Assembly: GCA_008692225.1 (NCBI GenBank)
Contig: VICG01000010.1
Coordinates: 2,170,001-2,234,000, forward strand
DNA from: Monilinia fructicola
Taxonomy: Eukaryota; Ascomycota; Leotiomycetes; Helotiales; Sclerotiniaceae
Direction: 5' to 3'
DNA length: 64,000 bases
Under the pieces are notes generated by a model, which did not search any database, was not told where the DNA came from, and was given only the letters and a program-made list of their open reading frames with translations. This document shows, piece by piece, positions 12,707 through 24,764 of this stretch; within the stretch, counting starts at the first letter, position 1, and each line of letters opens with the position of its first letter. A program made the translations under genes and the position numbers.

Positions 12707-14637
12707 ATGTCTTTGTCCAGTTTACCGAAGACCCCCGAGCCAAGGACAAGCCTGAGCTTCAACTACCAATTACCGGTACGGAACAAATCAGGCACCAAAA
12801 AGGGGTACATTATCATGCCAAACTTCGATACAGCTATCGGTCCGGTCAATCAAAAGCTGGCTAATACCAAGAACTCGGAATGCCCTGAGTTACTGAAAGT
12901 AGCTGGTCATCTAACCAAGGAGGAAGATGACTCTATCTGCTGCCATGAACTCGAAAGTGGACAGCCTTATTATGTTTCGGCTGGACCTGAAGATGACAGT
13001 CCCATTCATACTGTGCAATATTTTGGCCCAAAAGATGTTGAGACCATCACACCAGCCTATGAAGCAATGAAGGAGGCTCGAGAAATAGCCCTTCGTAAGG
13101 GTACAGGCCCAAAATCTCGAGGTGACATCTCAGAGTTCGAGCAGCTAATGTCTAATTCGAAAACACGTAACAGAAGATTCTACCCTCAAGGATTTACTAT
13201 TACCCCTCAAGAAGATGCTATATGTGCGGCGCCCGTAAATGCGGCAATGATGAACAATGCCGAGACAACTGGAAAGCTCAACAGACTCATAGCGATAGCT
13301 GCTAGACACCTGTTAGAAAGCTGCGCACCGAAAGAGGTATTAGAGCACCTTACCAGACAGGCAGAGTCGGCCGTTCCTCTCACATTCGGAGACGAACATA
13401 ACAAATACTTCTGTAAGAGAACCTAATCCAATTACTACTAATCACGTTACTAACCACCAACTAGCAACTGTTCAATACAACTACTCGGGGGGCATGTAGC
13501 ATCTTTGGAGCTAGCTATCGGAGATGTCGGCGCCTTACATATCGACGGGCACGATGACCCAACCCTTTGGACCGTACTTTTTAATACTCTCTAACATACC
13601 CAAAGGGTACTGGCCAGGGCGCACATTTATTTCTTCACTTCGGGTCTATGCTACGATGGGTCCAATGACGGCCTTGATATTCAAGGCAGTACACCCACAC
13701 ATAAGCATGGGGCCAATTCCAATGGGAAATTCCAATCGAGCACCCTATCAGCCCTGTTTGCCTGAGAGTATCGAGATCATGGATCATAACATGTACCATC
13801 ACAGCAGATTGGCAGCTGTGTGCTACCCCAAGAAAACCATCATGCGCAAATCACCTGCTCTAATCCGTCGCTCAACACCGGCAATCCTCCAGAGACGCAG
13901 TGGACTTCGAAGTTCCTTACCAGAGGCACACCCAGTAGCAATTGCAGCCTTCGGGTCATGCAGAAACCAGATGGAGTTCCTGGCGAGACTCGAAGCACAC
14001 GATATGATGACTCAAGTCCGCATAAACCAAGCTTTGATCATGCCACCAGCGGACTGGTTTGCACAGAAATGGCGTTGGAGAGAAGATGGAGAGATCATGA
14101 CACCAACGGTCTCTCGCATCCAGGGCAGTTATAGACGGTCCCAGCGACGAAGATACTGAGTGGTACACGGCGTACCAGAAGAAGTGCGAAGCTGTACTAT
14201 CGATGACGTGGTTCAGTGCACGAAAGAAGGGCAGTAGCCATTGGGTCTCTGCTCAGGAGATAGGATCAACTTTCACGGATACGGATCCCTCCCTGCCAAC
14301 CACTGCCGAGGCTGTAGAAGAGTTCAATAAGAACATATCTCACTTCACCAATGCTGCGGGGCTCAAGAGACGGTATGGAAATAGGCCATTCAAGTGTCCT
14401 AGCTGTGAGCTTAGGTTCGTTACAAAGCAGCAGTGTAAGGGTCATCATGACCGCCTGCACAAGGACACACATGAATGGCAGTTCCCTCTGCCATCTCTTG
14501 ACCCAACACACCAGCCACAGCCTGATCTGGGGAGCGATGAGAAGGGGGAAGAGGAAGGACCTGCTGCAGAGACAGGTGTGGAAGATGAAGAGCAGGCGCC
14601 AATCGTACGGAAGAGGAAGAGAGCTGGGGGTGATTAG
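12707..14637 (+). pseudogene. Fungal protein with C-terminal C2H2 zinc finger, two frameshifts
   Basis: ATG 12707 opens a 240-codon stretch. An intron at 13413-13499 (GTAAGA..., TTACTAAC branch site, acceptor GCATGTAG) removes an in-frame stop and joins to SLELAIGDVGALHIDGHDDP. A single-base shift near 13585-13600, in a T-rich stretch, leads into SNIPKGYWPGRTF, SLRVYATMGPMTALIFKAVH and, near 13970-14100, QMEFLARLEAHDMMTQVRIN and ADWFAQKWRWREDGEIMTP. A second shift near 14118-14128 (CCAGGGCAG) leads into VIDGPSDEDTEWYTAYQKKC. The last part ends with a C2H2 finger (FKCPSCELRF...HHDRLH, about 14390-14460) and an acidic, then basic tail (VRKRKRAGGD). A finger plus a basic tail suggests nuclear DNA binding, but the upstream domain is one I do not recognise. 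The otherwise smooth coding pattern makes recent inactivation or sequence error likely. Confidence 0.6.
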
Positions 14638-14639
14638 GC

Positions 14640-16650
14640 AGTTGGTAGAAGTAGCATTAGCATGAGAGTTATGTAGATATCATTGAATAGAAGTTTCTGT
14701 ATTGACATCATATTAGCTCCCGGTGAACATTCATTCTCGCGAGAAATATTAGAATTTAAACAGTTGAATACAAACAGAGCATTTTCAATTCCAGCCGAAG
14801 TTAGTTGGATGACAAACCAATGAACAAGCTAATGAGGCAGAAGCCCTCACCGGAGGCTCACGGGGAGCTCTTAATATAACATTACAGTTTTTGAGTTAGC
14901 CTTGGGGAACCTAACACTCACATCCCATACTACTTAAGGAAATACCCTGGAATCCAAACCATTTAACTATAATGAGTTGTTTCATTCCACTTCACGGGAT
15001 TCTTACGTCTAATCCTTGAATTCTGCTCAAACCTTCAATATTTTTAGCTTTTCACTACTAGACGATGCATCCTTTAATTTTAACCTCACTTACATAATCT
15101 TCAATCTTCACTCGCTCATTATCAATGAACACAATAATTTCTCAAACCCTGCAATAAGATTAGATAGATCTTATTCTTTCTCCATTGGATTGCTATGGTT
15201 CGATACAAAAGTTCCATCGAATGAATTTATAATTCTGACTTATTGAGATTTGAGAATACTTCTATATAATTATTCGATCTGTACAATCATTAGGATATCT
15301 TCTATTCAAAGTCCAAGAACATAGTAGTTTCTTAAACCTTATACATAGAATAAATATATCTTAGCCTATCTATATTGTGTCATTATAATCTAATTTACAA
15401 GTTAAATGTAGCTAATTTTTTCTAATTTATTAAGATTTGATGATCCTTTCCAAATATAATTATTATATATATAACAACGACTATAGATCAGCCTATCTGA
15501 AGTCTATGGACATGTAAAATGTTTTAAGCTAATGCGAGAGATATAACTTGGAAGTTCGAAGTGTTCTTCTAAACTACGAATATCTCGCATTTCTGATACC
15601 AGATGGTGATAAACGAAACATCCAAAACTATCCATGGATAATAGAGACGCTTTCAATTATAGAATTAACTATTTGAATGATATACTCTAAGCACTCCAGA
15701 CTCATCTAAAGTCTCTTAGAAAATGAAATGATTTTCGTTTTCTTTTTTCTGCTTCGCCATTTCGAATGCATACTTCAATAAAATTACTCGAAATGTCTTC
15801 AGGGAAGTATATCTATATCTTCAAATATCAATAAACTTCAATAGCTTGTTTATACTAAATCATATACTATTTATCAACCTTGAATTTTTCACTCTCGAAC
15901 CTTTGACAAGACCTTGTTTAGACAATAAACGGTAGTCATTTACAGCTCTGCTGAATGATATTATTATTTCTTCAGAATATATGAGAGAGTCTGTCGGTTC
16001 TATTGTATCTCCAGATGCAACTGAGAGGTCTCGTAGGCAAATGAACATTCCAGAGATCAGATACTGGCTGATCTAGCAGTAAATTAGCAGCGCTTCAGAA
16101 TAGGACCCGATGAATCTCTCAAATATTCCATATGTTAAAAAATGTTTCTGTCTATCTGCTCACCACTTGGTGATAGAAGTAATATCCAATGTATTTGAAT
16201 ACACTTTCTTTTGATAACAAATATTAACACAGAGTGAAAATGCACAACCTTGGATATTAAATTTTTTATTAGAGTTAACTATAAAGAATAGGAAACCTTT
16301 ATATCTAGCTTTTATAATTCGCACCGAAAAGCTCTAGAATGGGCATCCCAATCAAAAACGATTGGGATCAACTAATTATACTCTAAGCTTATAAAATAGA
16401 TCGTCATGCTTCCTATGCTCGTATAAATTAGCAGCATTCCAGTTCCAATATCGTATCTCCCGAGTCATCTCCTAGGTACAGTGAAAGTCTAATCCACGCT
16501 TCTTTCAATGAGCCACATGCAAAGTAAATGCCAAGACTTGTAGCCAAGTCAGATGATTTTGATATTCAATTAGCCGAGCAATCATCCCCTCCGTCTCAGA
16601 CCATTAAGAGCATCAAGTAGAGAAAGATGCTGACCAGTATATTCTTCATA
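14640..16650. other. AT-rich intergenic region
   Basis: About 2 kb with short frames only. No repeats, RNA genes or motifs recognised. Composition is AT-rich but lacks the near-total loss of G and C seen in the RIP islands. Confidence 0.5.
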
Positions 16651-16653
16651 TAG

Positions 16654-17063
16654 ATGAACCAGCAAAATTCTGATAACATGACAGACATGATAAACGCAGG
16701 TGTCTCACAATTATGGCGCGAATACGAATCCGAAGTGATAGGGGCAAAGATAAGAGATATCTCATTTGCATTCGAAGATATGCACTACTTCGATGTTATA
16801 TGTGGTAACCGTGCATACTTCTCGAGATATTCCACAATCGTCAGAAAATGTATAGCACTATTACCTTGCAAAAGCTACAATCTTCAATTTCTCAGATTGC
16901 TCAACAACATACTAACCTTATATCGAATGAATCAAGATCCAACGCCAAGATTTTTGAAACATGGCCTCACGTGCTCCTCCTGTACCATTTCAATCATGTT
17001 GTACATTATTACCGTTCTATTATTCATCAGTGGCAAGTTCAGGAAGATGAGGGAGAATGCTAA
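16654..17063 (+). pseudogene. Gene fragment with helical segment, one frameshift
   Basis: The frame from ATG 16654 reads through YESEVIGAKIRDISFAFEDM and YFDVICGNRAYFSRY, then changes at the AAAA run near 16846-16849. The overlapping frame continues MYSTITLQKLQSSISQIAQQ and NAKIFETWPHVLLLYHFNHV to a stop at 17063. Joined, the two halves form a mostly helical polypeptide of about 135 residues. The original frame instead runs to 17076 through a hydrophobic segment, so a genuine short membrane protein cannot be excluded. No family recognised. Confidence 0.4.
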
Positions 17064-17079
17064 AGGCAAGAATTGACAA

Positions 17080-18106
17080 GCTTAAAAAAGGTCGAAGAAA
17101 ACCTCGACGGTGCTGCGGTTATCCAAGTGAATTGTTTTGTATTCTGAGGTGGAACCTGACTCGCTCCTAATAGAGGGTTCAGAACAAAAATGTACCGCTT
17201 ATACCAGAATATTTCGTGGGGGAAGAGCTTGTAGATTTCGTGATTGTTCGAAAAGTAGAGTGGGATTTGATAGATCCTGTTCTTTTGGATGGGGATTAGG
17301 TTCGTGCATCTTATCAAGACGGTTTTCATTTTGGATTTTGCGTGAATTGGGTGTTATATACATGAAGCTGATATCATTCTTTTAATCGAGGGATGAGAGA
17401 AGGTGGAGGCGAGAACGTGATGGGGACTAGTTCTGGAATCTCGTTTAGTTTTGGAGATTTAGGAGATCCTGAAACCTTGAGACAGCTAACTTTCTATTGG
17501 ATATATTTATGTGTAACGCAAGACTCGCTTATGTAATAGGGTCTTCCATTTGAGACTCGTGAAAAGAATGAAGTACTATGACAAAAAACTAGGCTTTTTA
17601 TTGCAAAAAGACGTAAAATATGGTACGTTAGAAGTCATGCAGAACGTCCGGAGAACAACTATTCATGATTCAAAATCATTTTACTAGAAGTGAAGATTGG
17701 GAATGCTGCCATTCAGTGAGGCGGTGGATTTCGATATCTTTTGCGGCTTTCTGAATCAAGCACCGTACCACGATACTCCCAAAGTTAACATGTTAATAGT
17801 ATTGCTTCAGTCGACCGTGTTGTAAAGCGGATACAAGAGCAAAATGCAGACCGTAGTGATTCACATACATAAATGCTCATGATCTTGCCAAACGTAATAT
17901 ATAAGTTCCCAAATACAACATAGAACAACACAATTTCAACGAGACGAAAAACAAAACACGAAGAATTAAAACATAAGAACGAAATCAGACCAGTTTAATC
18001 TAAATAAACTAACCATTAAGCTTGACAAGTCATACCTACTCAAACAAACCAAACCTAACAAATTCGACCGACCGATCTATTCAAAAAAAAACTAATCCTG
18101 ATCAAG
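17080..18106. other. Intergenic region and probable promoter
   Basis: No supported gene. From about 17920 to 18106 the sequence is A/C-rich and G-poor, as expected for the leader of the CaaX-protein gene at 18107. Confidence 0.45.
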
Positions 18107-18377
18107 ATGTCACCAGAAAAATGGAGGGTTGACAATTCAGGAAATGTCAAAGGTCTCGTTAGGAGAAAAGGTGACCCAAAACCCAATGAATTGGGGGTAT
18201 CACGTGGATAAGAAGATTTTGAATCATCCAGAGATTCATAAGATTAAGATTGATGTGACGAAGCCTGATGATAAAGAGCAGAAATGCAAAGAATGCGTCA
18301 AGAAGGAGAAGAAGAAGAAGCAGGCGAAGAAGGATGGCAAAGACAACAATAGTCCCGGCTCATGTGTAGTGATGTGA
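18107..18377 (+). CDS. Small lysine-rich protein with C-terminal CaaX box
   Basis: ATG 18107 follows an A-rich leader (ATCAAGATGTC) and reads MSPEKWRVDNSGNVKGL. The best downstream frame, ending at 18377, is shifted by one base: EKVTQNPMNWGYHVDKKILN, IHKIKIDVTKPDDKEQKC, a Lys-rich stretch and a terminal CVVM. The shift must fall within about 18140-18200, which contains a GAAAAGG run. Without a correction the second frame would start at ATG 18144. CVVM fits the CaaX consensus with Met as X, which farnesyltransferase usually accepts. With the adjacent polybasic stretch, this predicts a small (~90 aa) prenylated, membrane-anchored protein. It is not a GTPase; no G-box motifs are present. No named family recognised. 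Confidence 0.55.
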
Positions 18378-18379
18378 AG

Positions 18380-19206
18380 AAGAGAGTAAGTGCAGAGGGG
18401 GGGAGAGGAGAGCCATGATGATCTAGGGAAATGGGACTGGGATTGGATCATTGTGTTTGGCAGAGGTGACGGAGGGAAACGGTGAAAACCTTTAACCTCA
18501 GAAAAGCTCGTGTGAGACGGAGCGAAGGAATGGGAGGAACGAAATTGCGTCGTTGTGGTTTTGAGGGGTGACTTTATTTTGCATGCTAATACGCTAGTTG
18601 GTCCCCCTGTAATAAATAGCGCGAGATATACCCTAGCGTCAACCGAAAATTGAAAATTACAGTAACACACTCATTTTTTGCACCGATCTTTAAAAATAAC
18701 CACGTTCCTTTCCTTTCCATCTGTGATCATAATCTTCATAGAGATTACTGCAAGTCTTAATTTAGATTCATCTTGTAGAGAGAGAAACCAGTATTATTGA
18801 TAATTGTGTGGATCGCATCGCTGGTTAATTGCAAGGGTCCTCTTATCCTGGCTGCTCGTAAGGGCCTTGTCGCATTCCAACGGTAATCAGCTACTCGTTC
18901 TCGAGGTCCCTTGGGATAATCTCAATCCGACTTTTCAATCACCCGTGAATAGTCTTTGACCCATCAACCCTAATGATGTTACAGTCTCCCATCTCGTGTT
19001 TTGGAAATGAAAGACTCATAACCCAGCTGACCTGAATGTCTGAAAAATCGTGAATCATATAAAGATAACGTTCTTCGCTTAATCTAGGAGGCTATATATG
19101 TGATTTTTTGTGTTAATGTCTTTTACCTTTACCAAGTGAACAGAGACATATACTTCTTAGTTCAAACCAAACACCCTCAAGAACGAGTCATTAGGACCAA
19201 CTCAAC
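18380..19206. other. Intergenic region
   Basis: No gene seen. Short frames on the minus strand oppose the 3' end of the CaaX gene and are low-complexity. Sequence from about 19100 is a plausible leader for the RTA1-like gene. Confidence 0.45.
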
Positions 19207-20289
19207 ATGACTGTTGCCAATGTCTGCACGCTGGGCACTTGCCCTCTCGAGTATGGCATGGTGCATTATCGGCCATCTTTATTTGGAAATGTGTTCTACC
19301 TTGGCATATTTGCTGCTCTCCTGATAATTCACATCATTCAGCTTTGGTGTTGGAAAGCATGGAGCTTTTCATGGTGTATGATTAGTGGACTAGTGCTTGA
19401 AGTACTTGGATATTTGGGTAGAATCTAGATGCATTACGATCCTTTCGCTTCGAATCCATTTTCGATCTGCGTTTTTCCAGGGCTCCAGATCACTGGTGCA
19501 ATTATACTGACACACCTAAGCAGATATCTGATATGTGTAACAATCGCACCAGTTTTCTTCACAGCATCAATATATATGACCTATTCCCGCATAATCCTTC
19601 ACTATGGTCCACATTTATCAAGATTTAGTCCCAAATTTATCTCTATCACTTTTATGGTTGCCGACTGGATATCGCTTATCCTTCAGGCGGCCGGAGGAGC
19701 TATTGCTGATACCGCAGCAAGAAAAGATAATATGAATGGTGGAACCCACATCTTAGTCGCAGGGCTGAGCTTCCAGGTACTCTGCCTGGTTCTATTTATA
19801 TTGATGGTAGGAGAGTACACCTTTGAATTGAAGGGCGAAAGAACTCAAAGGCAGGCAGCCAATTGAGCAGCCGGTGAGAATAATATGAGCATTGGCGAAA
19901 GAAAAGATGAGGTATCCCTGCTATGGTATGGGAAGCCCGGATTGCTGTCCCGTACAATTCCAACTCCAACTCCACATCACTGTTTCATCTTCCCACTTCC
20001 CTTTAGGCCCCCAAGATCATCCTATAAGCCAGAAGCTAACACCATCTCCAATCTACGTGCAGGCTTTACTGTAGCAACCATTCTAATACTTATTCGATCG
20101 ATATTTCGTGTTGCAGAGCTTGCCAAAGGATCCCAATCGAAGCTCGCCAATGAAGAGGTTCCTTTCATGATACTTGAAGGAGCAGTGATGATATTGGCAG
20201 CCACAACCATGACAATATCACATCCCGGGTCAATCATGACTGATAAGTGGAAAGAGTCTGGCTGGGAGTTAAGAGGATGGAAGAATTGA
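19207..20289 (+). pseudogene. RTA1-like membrane protein, interrupted
   Basis: RTA1-family proteins are seven-helix fungal membrane proteins linked to resistance to toxic lipids or sterol drugs. ATG 19207 gives YRPSLFGNVFYLGIFAALL and a second helix ending EVLGYLGRI. An in-frame TAG follows (19426-19428). The same frame then continues as HYDPFASNPF, the usual next family segment, then ICVTIAPVFFTASIYMTYSR, VADWISLILQAAGGAIAD and a fourth helix to TGA near 19864. After a probable intron ending ACGTGCAG at about 20063 comes FTVATILILIRSIFRVAELA, EEVPFMILEGAVMILA and a terminal HPG. The family order is complete, but the TAG cannot be removed by a plausible intron. No clean splice pair restores the NPFxxYLICVTIAP junction either. 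Most likely a young pseudogene. Confidence 0.7.
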
Positions 20290-21190
20290 GAGGAGGTGAT
20301 CAAAGGATACAATAATCCGACCTCAAGTACCACAATAAGAGGTGTTTGGTTTTAAGTTGGTGGAAAGATCGATATCATCTGACATGTTGATATCACGCAG
20401 ACTAAGCTATGTAGAATAATAACAGCATTTAAACCATTAGATTACTCTCAGGTTCTTATAGATTTGCGAAAATTGAAAGATTGGATCTGAACTGTCAGTC
20501 CAAAGTATTAAATACTCTGGCAATGAGCGACTATGAGGAGCACAATGGAAGAAGTGGCGTGATATGGGTTGAAGAACGCAGTGAAGTACCATTCCATGGG
20601 TTCCTATAAACTGGTAACAAGACACACAGGCTGAGGGAATCTCAATACTTACTTAGCTGTATGCATTGTGAATAAATACCATGAATCCGTAACGGAATAT
20701 TTGCTGTTTAGAGAAATCCATCATGTTAGTTCTACTATGTAGGTTAGTAAGGCTTGAAATGAGATTCAGAGACTTGAAATAGAAAATCAATCATGAGTCC
20801 TCAATCATAGGGTGAGTCAAGGTAGCATCGACGTACATTGAAAAGATGGCAAGGACTGAAATGTGAAAGAGAAGAATGAATAATAGATGCAGTTGAGAGG
20901 TTGTCCTCATAACAAGCAATTATTCAGCGCCGACCTTGCCCCTAATAGTTTAGTCTGTCCGCTAGCGGCCGCACATTCCATCATGGTGGAAGCATTGAAG
21001 ATTTTTTAATCCAAAGTCACAAGTAAATATTAATAAATATCAAATAAGAATCGCAAAGAGTCGATGAATATCTGTCGAAGGCTTGCTCCACCTAGAAAGA
21101 ATATATTCAGGTTCGACAATCTTGTAAAGGGCAAAATTTTGCAGTGGTCAGTTGTACCGGTCTCGAGAAAGGACCACACCACACGTGACT
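20290..21190. other. Intergenic region
   Basis: No supported gene in 900 bases. A NotI-like GCGGCCGC octamer lies near 20965. Sequence around 21150-21190 (CACACCACACGTGACT) probably belongs to the promoter of the dioxygenase gene. Confidence 0.5.
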
Positions 21191-22366
21191 ATGGATGGTC
21201 AAAGTCATGTAGGTTTTATCTACTGGTTGCTTCATGGCTCTAATACTTCTGCAGGGTCATCATGGCCATGATACACATGCTATGCCTCCACAGGCAATTT
21301 GTGATGCTTATAAAAAGTATCAGAGAATGAGTGATGCGGCAGTGAATGATGACTTGGAGATAGTGGACTTCAATCGCGGCTTGACTCCCGAGCAACAAGA
21401 GAAGATGAGTCCAGTGGGTATCGTTCCGTCGGAATTGATCGCTAAAGCCCAGAAAGATTTCGTCAATGCTGGGGTTGAATACGACCCCGGCTATCCAGAA
21501 GCATGTACTATTTACGAGCATAGCGGGTTTCCTGGTATGTTCGGATCATCTTCTGAAGCATTTTATACTTGTCTAACTCCTATACAGGATTGAGGTTATT
21601 CCCTGCACTTCTCCCACCAGAATGCCAGGCTTTGTTTGTATCTAGACTCCTCCATCGCGAGCTATCAAACCCCCTACACAAAACAAACTTTCACGATGAT
21701 TATGATATACCCTATCCCACTCCTAATTCGTCCTTCTTCACTTACCCCCATCAATCTAAAAATCAAGTCTTTGCTCCTAAAGATCCAAACTCCAAGCATA
21801 AACCACTCAATGCCGCTCAGGCTCTCCAGAAGAAACTTCGGTGGCTGACTCTCGGCTCCCAATATAATTGGAACACCCGAGCGTACCCCTCATCCTCTCC
21901 AACTCCTTTTCCAAGTGATGTCTCGCGTCTTGTCACTACGCTCTTTCAAAATGCCTTTAGTCCAGAGTCAGGAGTCGTCTTATTGTACTCGACGAAAGAC
22001 TTCATGCCAGTACATCGAGATGTTTCCGAGGAATGCGAGAGGGGTCTCGCAAGCTTCACGCTCGGATGCGACGGATTGTTTGTTATTAGTAGGGACGTCA
22101 GAAAAGGGGAGGAACACATTGAGAATAGGGAACAGGATCTGATTTGCATACGGGTCAGAAGTGGTGATGTGATCCAAATGGGAGGAGAGACGCGATGGGC
22201 TTGGCACGCTATGCCTAAGATCATGGGAGGTACCTGTCCACCTTGCTTGACTGAATGGCCTGTAGGATCAGCGGAAGGAGGGAAAGAGCCCAAAGAGTAT
22301 GAAAGATGGAGGGGTTACATGAGGGGTAAGAGATTGAACATTAGCTGCAGGCAAGTGTGGAATTAA
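21191..22366 (+). CDS. ALKBH1-like Fe(II)/2-oxoglutarate dioxygenase
   Basis: AlkB-family enzymes oxidatively demethylate nucleic acids; ALKBH1 types act on tRNA or DNA in nucleus and mitochondria. Three exons: 21191-21208, 21255-21534 and 21588-22366, 358 aa. The first intron (46 nt, GTAGGT...CTGCAG) joins MDGQSH to GHHGHDTHAMPPQAI in frame. The second (GTATGT...CTAAC...ACAG) joins HSGFPG to LRLFPALLPP. If that first intron is not used, ATG 21234 is the alternative start. Visible motifs are YNWNTRAYP (beta-strand before the core), the iron-binding pair in PVHRDVSE, the distal histidine in RWAWHAMPK, and the 2-oxoglutarate-binding C-terminal RLNISCRQVW. These give the HxD...H triad and the R-x5-R-like end expected for an active enzyme. 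All junctions are clean and no frame damage is present. Confidence 0.88.
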
Positions 22367-23139
22367 CATTGCAAACTTTGAACTTACTATGAAGAGCACT
22401 TAATGAACCGTACCAACAAATCTAGGGTGCTGTTGACCGTGACCTGGCTGCACTAACGCACTGAGGTATTGCATGACAGACAATAGTCACGTTTACTGAA
22501 AAAGAGTCTCTCGTGGTCGTTACAGCTCGTATTTTCGCGTCTACTATTTTCATATACCATTTTAATAAGGGCATGAGCTCTTGGACTCAAGCGTTACAGC
22601 ATTAGCGCCGAATATAGACGGCCCACAGTCGTGTGATGAAAGCTTCATCACTGCCACACGTTTCTATTTTTCTATTTAAGATTATCTTCCTCCCAGCTAG
22701 TTTTCTTCCTTCTACATCTAGTTCTGATATCTCACCACCATAAACGTAACGTCTTAGCATCACCGTTTTTGAAACCCCGATTCAGAATTCCACCCATTTC
22801 CACGATTTTCGATCGAATAGAAAGAATACTTACTCTTTTCAGCTAACTTAGCTAACCCTGCTCTTCACTGAATGAACATGAGGGTATTATCAACGAATTC
22901 GTAATGAAGCGAACATACGAAACCTCAAACACCATGAGAGAGGGTGATGGATGGTAGAAGACCATGCAACAGTTGATCCAAAGACTCAGAGTTTCTCTCC
23001 ATACCTAGTACCCTATAGGAATTCAGCGTGACTATATTCCTGGGCTCAGATGCCGTCACAGGTAGACCATAGACTTCCACGGGATATCACAATCCTACTT
23101 TGCGCACCGAGGACCCCTTGACAGTTCTTTCACTCACAC
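22367..23139. other. Intergenic region
   Basis: No gene recognised between the dioxygenase stop and the decayed locus that follows. A C/T-rich stretch near 22690-22760 resembles a fungal leader. Confidence 0.45.
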
Positions 23140-23811
23140 CAGAATTTCAGAAGAAATCTTCAAAATTCACTCAACCGCAAAGAGACACAACACATCCGTC
23201 CTCCATCCCAAACCGCCAAAACCAAACGTACATCGCCTCTCTTCTGCACCGGTCTGTGCAAACTCAAGATCATCCCCATGTTAAACCGTCAACTCTCCCC
23301 GATCCTTCACGAGATCCCTCGCGAGCATATTCGCAGAATGACTTCAGACCTCAAAACACTCACCACAGTGTGTCCCACATACATCATCCACCTTCTTCAG
23401 GAACCTTCCCCCACAAATTCGAACGGCGATCCAAAAAAAAACTGACGTTACCAGATCCGCAGATCATTCACATTAGGGCGAGGCAGATTCAGAAAAAGTA
23501 GGAGAATTGTGATCATGCGGTTGAGGCGCAGAGTCGACAATCTGCCCAAGAGAAAGAGAGTCATCATATGCAAATGCGTCGGCGAGGTCGACTTGGATAC
23601 TTTCGACTTTGCAGCAGTCGGCCCGGATAGCGACAGCCAGCAGCACTCCAGGAAAGTGTGCTGGATTTAAAAGGTATCGAAGCGGTATTCCTGGCGACCG
23701 TCCTGTGGTTTGGCAGCTACATCAAGTTCAACATATGGAATACGTCAGTCGGGATCGCAGGGCATTTGGCGAATATCCTAAAGGTTCAGGGATGGCGATG
23801 AGACTGTGCAG
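23140..23811 (+). pseudogene. Decayed gene of unknown function with C-terminal hydrophobic segment
   Basis: One frame reads NLQNSLNRKETQHIRPPSQT, FCTGLCKLKIIPMLNRQLSP, HEIPREHIRRMTSDLKTL and CPTYIIHLLQEPSP, then stops at TGA just after a nine-A run (about 23433-23441). The same frame reopens with IVIMRLRRRVDNLPKRKRVI and GEVDLDTFDFAAVGPDSDSQ, then shifts near 23640-23655. It ends with LKGIEAVFLATVLWFGSYIK and NIWNTSVGIAGHLANILKVQ, stopping at 23811. The hydrophobic block (AVFLATVLWFGSYI) could be a membrane anchor. Codon pattern and amino-acid mix look protein-like across all three parts, but at least one stop and one shift remain. No family recognised. Confidence 0.45.
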
Positions 23812-24764
23812 AACGTCGAGGTGGTCATTATATGGACTTGTCGTTATAGAATAGTTTTCTTCTATTCTATGGTGTTGCTTTGGAATTCTAGAAAATGTCT
23901 ATTGTAATCACTGGAAAAGAGCTTCCTTGAAGAACACACTGCTAAGTCTGTAATCACATAACGCCAAGACAAGTTAGAAGCGTTCCGATAGCAGGCTGCG
24001 AAGAAAGCAGGGTTGGCAGGTTGCAGAAATTGTAAGAATTGTTAGCAGTGAAAAAGAAGAGTAGTAGTAGTAGTAGTTTATTGAATAGTTACAAGTAACA
24101 ACATGTCCAACTTTCAAGAATGTAAGACTTCTAGAGCTTCGGTTATCCTATTTCTCTGAGTTATCGGCAACATCATTCCGATCTACCGAACTTTATCTTA
24201 TAAAATCAGATCGATTTAAGTTTGTGCCGTGTCTTATGTTCTGATCATACTCGTTGGAATTTTTCTCGCTTGAGGAACTTCGAGCGTCTACTTTACTTGG
24301 AGATATAGAACTACACCTGCTGGGTGTAGGACTGCTTATCACAGTAGATACACGCCGTGGCAGAGTTCAGATTCAACTATATTGTATGAGATTGGAGGGT
24401 GTTATGTTATGATAGCCATCAAGCTTATATGGTGATATTGGGATATGTACCTACGGCACTCAATCATAAGATCGGCTCTGGGGTATCGACCACATTCTAT
24501 TCAAAGATCTCTCTGTTCTCTCTCTTGGATGTATCAGACAGTACAAGAATTCAGACTTGCACTGCAGTATACGTTTTACTAACTATATAGTCCCCTCAAC
24601 ACCTCTGTTCTTTCAACACAATATCTTCCAAGCTAATCGTCACAACTCACTCACATTTTACACACTCCAACTTTCAACCCTTGTCGAACAAGAGCTCACA
24701 TACAATTCAACAGATTCATCACAAAAATTATCAACATCGCGAGAAAGAACTGATAAATCCGACA
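23812..24764. other. Intergenic region and 5' leader of the 2EXR gene
   Basis: A short (AGT)n run sits at 24062-24075. The part from about 24590 is C/A-rich and G-poor, a likely transcribed leader. No gene seen. Confidence 0.5.

Noticed and set aside
24681..24764. N-terminal extension of the 2EXR protein
   Set aside because: The extension begins at TTG and lies in a C/A-rich leader; the first ATG at 24765 directly precedes the domain.
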